From NCBI RefSeq assembly GCF_900446695.1, contig NZ_UAVP01000009.1, forward strand, positions 188,501 to 252,500: DNA of 64,000 nt. Direction: 5' to 3'. The notes below the pieces were generated by a model. That model was not told the origin of the DNA. It searched no databases and saw nothing but the letters and a program-made list of their open reading frames with translations. Of the stretch, positions 8,904 through 16,800 are shown piece by piece (the first letter of the stretch is position 1; every line of letters starts with the position of its first letter). The stretch comes from Capnocytophaga sputigena (GTDB taxonomy: Bacteria; Bacteroidota; Bacteroidia; Flavobacteriales; Flavobacteriaceae). Both the position numbers and the translations under genes were made by a program.

Positions 8904-9566
8904 ATTTATTTTGTCATATCAAGTCTAAAAAGTAGCAATAAGTACAATGCTAAAACCCTTGAATATGTTGAAAACTTTCTTAAAGGATTTGATGCCAAAA
9001 AGTTAGAGAAGTTAGCAGAAGTACCTGGTTTTGACAAAGTAGTAGAAGATATGGCTACTTATGGTAAAAAGTTTGCAGGAGGTAAGTTTCAGTTAGAATA
9101 TGCTGAAAAACTTTTAGACCAAGGTAAAGTGTTGAAGTTTGAGGTTAGTAACTTATCAAATAATTTAACGCGTATTTACGATATTCAAGTAGAGTTTTTT
9201 GAAAAAGGACAGAGGTTTATTAAGAACTTGGAATTAAAAAACTGGGGAAAATTCTACCCTGAGACTATCAAAAATCAATTCTTAAAAGACCTACAAAAAA
9301 TGAATAATCTTGGCGATATACAGTGGATTTTCAGAAAAACTGCTAATATAGCTGATATGACAACTTTGAAAAATGGGGTTTTACAAGCATTAAAGAAAGC
9401 TGATGGAAAAGCAATTGAGGAGTTAGGAAACATTTCGTTAGATCAAGTAAAAAAACTCTTTAAAAATGAAGCAAAATTTATCAATAAAGGAAATAGAATT
9501 GAATTTCTTCTAAAGAAATTAGAAGATGATAAAGTTTTCAATAAAATATTTGAAATAGTTGAATAG
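8904..9566 (+). pseudogene. Orphan toxin C-terminal module, PD-(D/E)XK nuclease-like, without its own start
   Basis: The frame is open directly after the stop of the preceding fragment and encodes about 220 residues (SLKSSNKYNAKTLEYVENF... to ...KIFEIVE). There is no start codon with a plausible ribosome site at the beginning; the first ATG in frame is at 9051 and would cut into the domain. The core has IYDIQVEFFEKG, then NLELKNWGKF, then a helix QFLKDLQKM: the D...ExK arrangement and NW motif resemble restriction-endonuclease-like toxin domains in Bacteroidota polymorphic toxins. The putative immunity gene starts 2 nt after the stop. I read it as a displaced toxin cassette left when the donor's N-terminal part was lost. 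The nuclease fold is inferred by eye. Confidence 0.6.
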
Positions 9567-9568
9567 TT

Positions 9569-10573
9569 ATGTTCACAAAAAGAAAGAGAATAAAAGCTCA
9601 TTATTTTGAGATATACAAAGATAAGCTATTTATTTTAGAGGATGATTGTAGTCCTTTGTATGTTTACGATATACATACATTTCATCTGATTGCAAAGTTG
9701 GGCGATAACTATGGAGGTGGATTATATGCTATAAATGATCTTGTTGTTGATGAGCATTTAAAAGGGGTTAATGTTGATACGCTATCAAAAGTACCTTCTT
9801 TTTATAATTGTAGTAATACTTATTATTATATAGCCAATAGTAAGTATATAATTATAAGGAAATTTATCACGGACTTTAGTTTAGAGTTACATATAATCCG
9901 TTTGGATAATTATCAAATTGTTAGAAAAATAAAAGATACAAGCGGGACAATTAGGTTATTTACAGAATCAAATGATTTAATCTGCTCAACAGAGGATTTT
10001 CTATTTTTATATAAAGATTTCACTCTTCTTTGGCAAAAAGAGATGCGAGATTTTTTCAATAATGAGGAAGACAGTGAAAATAATCAATTACAAATACAAG
10101 AAATATATGCCTATAAAGACACTTTTATTGTAGTAACTACGTTTGGCACTGTTTGCTTAAAACAAGTTGATGGTTCTTTAATTTGGAAAACAGATAGTTA
10201 TGCTCGCACAATGGAGATTGTTGGCAATATAGGTTATGTGTGTACCAGCCTTTCTTTGTATAAGATAAATTTAGATACAGGAGAAGAGAGTGGCTATGGA
10301 TGGATTCACGATCGTTTACCTGATTTTGAGTATGGAGATAGGAGCTACTGGCCTGCTGGGCATAGGGTAGTATACCACAATGGTTTTTTATGGTACTTGG
10401 TGTACGATGCTGGAGATAGCTTTATCATTGCTATTAATCCAGAAACAGGAGATTATGAATGGATACACAAAGTAGATACTTATGAAAAAGCTGATGAAAT
10501 TCAGTTTTATGAGGATAAAATGTTTGTGTCAGATACAGGAGGTTACCTACATATTTATGAAAAAGAGGAATAA
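9569..10573 (+). CDS. Beta-propeller/PQQ-repeat-like protein, candidate immunity protein (copy A)
   Basis: A 334-residue protein without signal peptide, so probably cytoplasmic. It consists of repeated strand blocks of the form DKLFILEDD..LYVYD, DTFIVVTTFGTVCLKQVDGSLIWKT, YVCTSLSLYKINLDTGEESG, FIIAINPETGDYEWIHK and KMFVSDTGGYLHIYEKEE, as in PQQ/WD-like propellers that end each blade with a x-W motif. It starts 2 nt after the orphan nuclease-like module, the classical toxin/immunity layout. The N-terminal 150 residues differ from the other copies; the C-terminal half matches the truncated copy at 8172-8903. A propeller as immunity protein is unusual and is inferred from context. Confidence 0.7.
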   Translation: MFTKRKRIKAHYFEIYKDKLFILEDDCSPLYVYDIHTFHLIAKLGDNYGGGLYAINDLVVDEHLKGVNVDTLSKVPSFYNCSNTYYYIANSKYIIIRKFITDFSLELHIIRLDNYQIVRKIKDTSGTIRLFTESNDLICSTEDFLFLYKDFTLLWQKEMRDFFNNEEDSENNQLQIQEIYAYKDTFIVVTTFGTVCLKQVDGSLIWKTDSYARTMEIVGNIGYVCTSLSLYKINLDTGEESGYGWIHDRLPDFEYGDRSYWPAGHRVVYHNGFLWYLVYDAGDSFIIAINPETGDYEWIHKVDTYEKADEIQFYEDKMFVSDTGGYLHIYEKEE

Positions 10574-10594
10574 GATTTTTATTATTTAAATATT

Positions 10595-10945
10595 TTGAGG
10601 TGTCAAGTTAATGGCATATTAACAGAGGTTGGAAAATAGGTTCTCTTTCAAGCATTCTTTTTATTAAACTGTTAAAGATAGTCTCTTTGCTCTGTGAGCG
10701 ATTGATTCTAAAACTATACTCAGCTAAATAGCGGTCTATATTAAACTCTGAAACCCAAGAATATATACCTCTTATCCAAGATTTTACTTGGTGTATTACT
10801 TTGTGTAATGTAGGAAAATTCTTTCCATTATTACTAAGTCTGTTTTAAAGCGTTCAGTAAACTCTAAGAGGCTTTGTCCTTTGAATAATTCCATAATACA
10901 TTAATTTTCAGAGTGCAAATATATGAAAATACCTTGACACCTCAA
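10595..10945 (-). mobile_element. 351-bp non-autonomous IS1595-derived element, copy 1
   Basis: The ends are perfect 13-bp inverted repeats, TTGAGGTGTCAAG at 10595 and its complement ending at 10945. Read on the minus strand it carries the start of a transposase (MELFKGQSLLEFTERFKTDL from 10894) joined, in another frame, to a transposase C-terminus (HKVIHQVKSWIRGIYSW... YLAEYSFRINRSQSKETIF... to a stop near the left end). The C-terminal motif pattern (GxYxxVS...YLxEYxFRxNR) is that of ISXO2/IS1595-family DDE transposases. The catalytic centre is deleted, so it can only move in trans. No target duplication is evident. Confidence 0.8.
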
Positions 10946-10947
10946 AC

Positions 10948-10971
10948 CAAATATTTGAAATAGTAGAATAA
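10948..10971 (+). pseudogene. Eight-codon toxin-tail remnant (QIFEIVE stop)
   Basis: Directly after the element, the codons read QIFEIVE followed by TAA, three bases before the next propeller gene. The same tail (KIFEIVE stop) ends the orphan toxin module at 9566, also just before a propeller gene. This small remnant indicates that the gene at 10975 once followed a toxin module that has been removed up to its last codons. Confidence 0.65.
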
Positions 10972-10974
10972 TTT

Positions 10975-11993
10975 ATGTATAAAAAAATTAATACTGATAA
11001 AGATAAAATAGGATTATATTTAACTTCAAAGTACCTATGCTATACTTTGAAATCAGAAGAATATAGATTATATGTTTGTAGTATTGAGGATGAGTCTGAG
11101 ATTATCTTCATTTCAGAAGAAAAAAAAGTAAATTATTATAGTATCTATGGAGACAATTTAATTTATATTTCAAGAGATGAAGATTCTACCTTTTTGGTTA
11201 ATTTAAAATCAAAAAATAAAAATCAAATAGATGAAATCTTATATGATCTAGTTGATAATTATTATAAGAAAAATAAAAATTATTATTGTGATAATAATCA
11301 CGTATATATATACGATTTGCTTTCTGGAAACATTGTCAAAATAATTAAAAAAACTATTATTGGTTATCCTAAACTAGGCACAGATAACTACATTATTACA
11401 AACAATAATATATATATATATATGTATACTCAAAAACAGATTTCACTCTTCTTTGGCAAAAAGACCTATCGGAACAGACACAGTATACTGAATGGGATGG
11501 TACAGAGGAAAAAGGAAAAATAAGAGAAGTATATGAATATCAAGATTCTGTGATTGTGCTAACACAGATGTTTATTTTGCGGATAGACCTACAAACAGGT
11601 GATATTATTTATTCTCTACAACTTCCTGCAGGATTAATGGAGTTATCTATTGTAGGCGACAAGGCTTATGGCTGTTATGGTTACCACTATATGGAGGTAG
11701 ATATTGAAAAAGGAAAACTATTGAATTTTGTGCGTATTGAAAATGCTGTATATCAAGGTAAAGAGTATAATGCTATTATGGACTCTCCTAAATTTCACGA
11801 GGGGTATGTCTTTCACGGTGTGCGCTTAGAAGGTGGGTACTATGCCATTAGTGCCCTTGACGCACAAACAGGAAAACGTATGTGGATTGACCTATTAGGC
11901 ACTTATATGGTTGAAAAAATAGAATTTTACGAGAACAAGATGTTTGTATCAGATAGTGGGGGAAGTTTGTATATTTATGAAAAAGAGGAATAA
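10975..11993 (+). pseudogene. Frame-shifted propeller-like immunity candidate (copy B), possibly slippage-controlled
   Basis: The first part (MYKKINTDKDKIGLYL... to ...NNNIYIYMYT) is in one frame; the rest (TDFTLLWQKDLSEQTQYTEWD... to ...LYIYEKEE) is in another. The break coincides with an (AT)8 tract at 11408-11423. Removing one AT unit joins both parts into a 338-residue protein, against 339 residues in the complete neighbour at 12378. No stop intervenes in the downstream frame between the tract and 11550. As it stands translation ends at 11523 after 182 residues. The N-terminal half is unique to this copy, whereas the C-terminal half is nearly identical to the copy at 12378. Either a slippage-based switch in its off state or a simple recent mutation. 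Confidence 0.75.
11408..11423 (+). repeat. (AT)8 dinucleotide tract at the frameshift
   Basis: Sixteen bases of alternating A and T inside the coding region of the propeller-like gene. Dinucleotide tracts of this length are prone to slipped-strand gain or loss of units. A change from eight to seven units restores the reading frame. The related fragment at 8172-8903 has a similar, interrupted TA-rich tract at the same place. Confidence 0.85.
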
Positions 11994-11998
11994 GATTT

Positions 11999-12349
11999 TT
12001 GAGGTGTCAAGTTAATGGCATATTAACAGAGGTTGGAAAATAGGTTCTCTTTCAAGCATTCTTTTTATTAAACTGTTAAAGATAGTCTCTTTGCTCTGTG
12101 AGCGATTGATTCTAAAACTATACTCAGCTAAATAGCGGTCTATATTAAACTCTGAAACCCAAGAATATATACCTCTTATCCAAGATTTTACTTGGTGTAT
12201 TACTTTGTGTAATGTAGGGAAATTCTTTCCATTATTACTAAGTCTGTTTTAAAGCGTTCAGTAAACTCTAAGAGGCTTTGTCCTTTGAATAATTCCATAA
12301 TACATTAATTTTCAGAGTGCAAATATATGAAAATACTTTGACACCTCAA
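11999..12349 (-). mobile_element. 351-bp non-autonomous IS1595-derived element, copy 2
   Basis: Same length and structure as the copy at 10595; I count two base differences between them, one of which makes the right terminal repeat 12 instead of 13 matching bases. It begins 6 nt after the stop of the preceding propeller gene and ends just before a second toxin-tail remnant. Confidence 0.8.
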
Positions 12350-12351
12350 AC

Positions 12352-12375
12352 CAAATATTTGAAATAGTAGAATAG
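12352..12375 (+). pseudogene. Eight-codon toxin-tail remnant (QIFEIVE stop), second copy
   Basis: The same eight codons as at 10948, here ended by TAG and placed 2 nt before the ATG of the next propeller gene, exactly the spacing seen between the toxin module (stop 9566) and its immunity candidate (start 9569). Confidence 0.65.
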
Positions 12376-12377
12376 TT

Positions 12378-13397
12378 ATGTATAAAAAGATTGAAATAAA
12401 GAAAGGCATTAGTAGTTTTTATATAAATGAAAAATATGTTAAATATGTCCAAAAATCACTTGAAGGCAAAATTAAAGTTGAAAATCATCTAAAAGAAGTC
12501 ATTTTTACTTCAAAACAAAATTGGATAAACCGATCTTGCCTTGTTGGAGATAATCTATGCTATTCATCCTATGATGAAGATTTTACAAGAATACAAAAAT
12601 TAGATGATAACAAATCAATAATATTGGATGTTTTATTATCTGATATTACCTCTGATACTCCAAACATATATGATAATTTATATTATAATTTATCAGAAAT
12701 AGATAACAACTGTATATATGATTTAGTAATAGGAAAAGAGGTTGGAAAATGTAAAAATGAAATAAAAGGTTTTATAAAATTAAATACAGAGGACTACATA
12801 CTTACAAAAAAAGAAACATTTATTTACAATTACTCAAAAACAGATTTCACTCTTCTTTGGCAAAAAGACCTATCAAAATTGACACAGTATACTGAATGGG
12901 ATGGTACAGAGGAAGAAGGAAAAATAAGAGAAGTTTATCATTATAAAGATTCTGTGATTGTGCTAACACAGATGTTTATTTTGCGGATAGACCTACAAAC
13001 AGGTGATATTATTTATTCTCTACAACTTCCTGCAGGATTAATGGAGTTATCTATTGTAGGCGACAAGGCTTATGGCTGTTATGGTTACCACTATATGGAG
13101 GTAGATATTGAAAAAGGAAAACTATTGAAGTTTATTCGTATTGAAAATGCTGTATATCAAGGTAAAGAGTATAATGCTATTATGGACTCTCCTAAATTTC
13201 ACGAGGGGTATGTCTTTCACGGTGTGCGCTTAGAAGGTGGGTACTATGCCATTAGTGCCCTTGACGCACAAACAGGAAAACGTATGTGGATTGACCTATT
13301 AGGCACTTATATGGTTGAAAAAATAGAATTTTACGAGAACAAGATGTTTGTATCAGATAGTGGGGGAAGTTTGTATATTTATGAAAAAGAGGAATAA
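12378..13397 (+). CDS. Beta-propeller/PQQ-repeat-like protein, candidate immunity protein (copy C)
   Basis: The only complete member of the second sequence type: 339 residues, no signal peptide, no membrane segment. N-terminal blades (MYKKIEIKKGISSFYINEKY..., NLYYNLSEIDNNCIYDLV) are followed by a conserved C-terminal half, with blade motifs MFILRIDLQTGDIIYSLQLP, YHYMEVDIEKGKLLKFIR, YYAISALDAQTGKRMWIDLL and KMFVSDSGGSLYIYEKEE. Its middle part is the source or relative of the truncated copy at 8172, while its C-terminus is shared with copy B, so the family is mosaic. The eight-codon toxin tail immediately upstream supports an immunity role; the specific target is unknown. Confidence 0.7.
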   Translation: MYKKIEIKKGISSFYINEKYVKYVQKSLEGKIKVENHLKEVIFTSKQNWINRSCLVGDNLCYSSYDEDFTRIQKLDDNKSIILDVLLSDITSDTPNIYDNLYYNLSEIDNNCIYDLVIGKEVGKCKNEIKGFIKLNTEDYILTKKETFIYNYSKTDFTLLWQKDLSKLTQYTEWDGTEEEGKIREVYHYKDSVIVLTQMFILRIDLQTGDIIYSLQLPAGLMELSIVGDKAYGCYGYHYMEVDIEKGKLLKFIRIENAVYQGKEYNAIMDSPKFHEGYVFHGVRLEGGYYAISALDAQTGKRMWIDLLGTYMVEKIEFYENKMFVSDSGGSLYIYEKEE

Positions 13398-13402
13398 GAT
13401 TT

Positions 13403-13753
13403 TTGAGGTGTCAAGTTAATGGCATATTAACAGAGGTTGGAAAATAGGTTCTCTTTCAAGCATTCTTTTTATTAAACTGTTAAAGATAGTCTCTTTGCTC
13501 TGTGAGCGATTGATTCTAAAACTATACTCAGTTAAATAGCGGTCTATATTAAACTCTGAAACCCAAGAATATATACCTCTTATCCAAGATTTTACTTGGT
13601 GTATTACTTTGTGTAATGTAGGGAAATTCTTTCCATTATTACTAAGTCTGTTTTAAAGCGTTCAGTAAACTCTAAGAGGCTTTGTCCTTTGAATAATTCC
13701 ATAATACATTAATTTTCAGAGTGCAAATATATGAAAATACTTTGACACCTCAA
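13403..13753 (-). mobile_element. 351-bp non-autonomous IS1595-derived element, copy 3
   Basis: Third copy, of identical length and with one visible base difference from copy 2. It starts 6 nt after the stop of copy C. To its right there is no toxin remnant and no propeller gene, only AT-rich sequence leading to the promoter of the next operon, so it marks the right edge of the shuffled region. Confidence 0.8.
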
Positions 13754-13837
13754 TTAAATAATTTAAAATATGTCAAAATAGAATATATCTGCATTATTTA
13801 GATAATAGTTTACACATCTTTGAAAAAGAATAATTCA

Positions 13838-13845
13838 TATATTTG
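13838..13845 (+). promoter_or_regulatory. Possible -7 box (TATATTTG) for the 13871 operon
   Basis: TATATTTG matches the Bacteroidota -7 consensus TAnnTTTG and lies 26 nt before the ATG at 13871. No TTG is found at the ideal 19-21 nt upstream, so this is a partial match. The rest of the gap between 13754 and 13870 is AT-rich without other visible features. Confidence 0.4.
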
Positions 13846-13870
13846 CAAAAATAATTCAATATAAAATCCT

Positions 13871-16800
13871 ATGAAAACCCACCTTTTTACATACTTCTTT
13901 CTACTCTCTGTAGTAGCCTTTTCCCAGCCCACAAAGGCTATAGACACCCTAAAAGCAAAGGGCGTTAGCACTATGCAAACCATTGAGAAGGAAGAACTTT
14001 GGGCAAATCGCATCTCAATGAAGGAGCTGGCATCACTACCTGTGGGTATCAAAACCCGCAGAGATGGCGACAATGCTACGTATGCCATTGGTATCAGCAA
14101 GGCTGTTTTCCACGAAGGATATACTGAGGTAGAAGTATTTGCAAAGGTGGATATACCCCAAAAAGGAGATGATGGTCGCCCCATATCACTATTCTTCGGA
14201 GCAACTAATATAAAACTCTCCAAGCAAGGCGGTATTATCGGAGAGGCAAAGCTCGCACTGCTGGGGGATGTCTCTATTCCCATCAATAAGGACACTTGGC
14301 AACTCAGCCTTTACGGCGGCTTTGATATGTCCACAGGAAAAACTGAAGACCTCACTTACGTCGAGATAGACTGCGATGGCTTCAAAAAACTAAAACTCTC
14401 AGGGGCTGTAGAGTTCTCTCGTAACCTTATTCTGCCCCTTGAAAATGCTACAGTCAATGAGGCAAAAGAAAGCACTATGGTAACCCTTTCCAATGGGCGA
14501 CAGATGAGTGCCCCCAACCGCGTACGTGGGCTTTTTAATATAGAAGCTGCCTCGTGGAATGACATAGTGGTAAAAGTCTCCTTAGAGCCTTTTGTGCTGG
14601 CAAAAAAGCAAAACGGACAGAACTACGAAGGCAACTTCCAATTCTTGGTAAAAGACGCCGTCCTTGACCTGAGTGACCTCAAAAACGATGATGCTGTAAA
14701 GTTCCCCAATTCCTACCAAAAGAAAGGACTACTACTCCCCTCAGAAGACCTATGGAAAGGCATCTATGTTGATAAGTTTGAGATAGGACTACCTGTGGAG
14801 TTTAAAACCTCAGAAAAAGCCGCTAAAAACGAGCGTGTACGGGTAGGCGCATCAGGCTTGATCATCGATAAGTACGGGCTTTCAGGCGACTTCTTCGCTG
14901 AAAATGTATTTACCCTCAATGAAGGAATTACCGACAAGGAAAACGCCTGGGCGTACTCCTTAGACTATCTATCGGTGCAGATAGAAACCAATCGCTTTGT
15001 AAAAGCACAACTCAGAGGTGAGATCGTGCTGCCTGTAACCAAGATGCAAAAGGAAAACAACGGTAAGAAGTTAGGGCTAAACTATGAAGGGCTGATTTCC
15101 GAAGGCGACTATAAGCTCGTAGTGCAGACCAAGGACACCATTGCCTTTGATATATGGAAAGCCAAAGCCCAACTTTTTGAGAATAGTAGTGTAGAACTCC
15201 GCGTAGCCGAAGGGCATTTCCTACCGAAAGCCAACCTACACGGACGCATTGACTTTGCCGCCAATAGAAGCCACAACGACGCTACAACGAATACACTCGC
15301 TAAGAAAACCCTAGACTTTAAGGGTATTACCTTCGAGAACCTAACCTTGCAGACTGTATCTCCAATGATACAAGTAGGAAATATGAGCTACAAAGGCGAC
15401 ATCTCCTTTGGCAATTTCCCTGTAAGCATCAAACGTTTTGAGGTGAAAGCCAATGATAAGCAAGCAAATCTCTACTTTGACTTAGCCCTAAACCTAATGG
15501 ACAAAAGTGAGTTTGCTGCTGAGGCTAAGGTAGGTATTTTGGGAGAACTCTCTTCTGAAAGTGCTCGCACCCAATGGCAGTTCAAAGGCTTGGATGTATC
15601 AGCAATCAAAATAGACACCAAATTCAGTGGGTTTACTATGAGGGGACAGTTAGACCTTTTAGAGAATCATCCTGTTTATGGCAATGGATTTAATGCGGAT
15701 TTACAAGTTTCTGTTAATGGAGGTTTTGATGTGAAAGCTAAAGCTATTTTTGGAAGAAAAGAGTTTAGGTATTGGTATTTTGATGCGAGTGCCAAACTCT
15801 CCACAGGCTATCTTATCAATGGTTTTGGTGGGGGTGCTTACTATAAAATGAGGCGTGCCGACTTTGCTTCTCCCTCTGAGTTCTCTCCTACAGGACTTAC
15901 CTATGAGCCTGACCCCAAAGCTGGTTTAGGGTTAAAAGCCTTAGTGAGCTTTGCTATAGGTTCTGATAAAGTATTCAATGGAGAAGCTGCTTTTGAAATG
16001 CGTTTTAACCAGCGAGGGGGCTTGGATTACGCTTCTATCTATGGCAAGGGAAATGTGTTAGCCGAGATACCAGGCTTAGACCAAGTCTCTAATCTAGTGT
16101 CAAAAGTCAATAAATCATTAGAGAGCAAAGCTGCTTTCTTGCGTTTAGAGACCAACCCCGATAACCAAAGTAGTTTCCAAAGGCGTTTCTTACCAATGGC
16201 AGAGACGGCTGTTCCTTCTTCAAATGACAATAGTGCTGTGATACAATTCAAAGCAGCAATTCAGTTTGATATTGAAAACAACAGTACTCACGGTACTTTG
16301 GACACTTATATCAATGGTGGTTTTATAGCTGGATTGGGGGAAAATGGTCGTGCTGCTTGGGCAGTGTTCCACAAAGACCCTAAAGATTGGTATCTCTATA
16401 TTGGGACACCTGATGACAGAGCAGGTATAAAATTAGGAGTAGGGAGCATTTCACTAAAAACAGGTTCTTACTTTATGGCTGGCACACAACTACCAGGCTC
16501 ACCTCCACCTCCTGTAGAAGTAGCACAAATACTTGGTAGAGATATAAATGAACTCAACTATATGCGTGATGAGAATACCCTTGCTAATGCAGGTGGTATA
16601 GCATTCGGATCCAACCTAAGTATAGATACAGGTGATTTAGCATTCCTTATTTTCTATGCCAATTTTAAAGCAGGGGTTGGATTTGACCTAATGCTCAAGG
16701 ATTATGGAGAAGCTGCTTGTAAAAATACAGGTAAGCAAGTTGGTATCAATGGTTGGTATGCCAATGGTCAGTCTTATGCTTACTTGCAAGGGGAGTTAGG

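Noticed and set aside
11408-11523. A gene ending at 11523 and a second one starting at 11550
   Set aside because: Both are parts of one propeller gene separated by a one-unit AT slippage, as the neighbour at 12378 shows.
10587-13761. Eight-base target duplications around the three 351-bp elements
   Set aside because: The bases directly outside each element (for example TAAATATT left and ACCAAATA right of copy 1) do not match, and crossing left and right flanks of copies 1 and 3 gives only a partial match.
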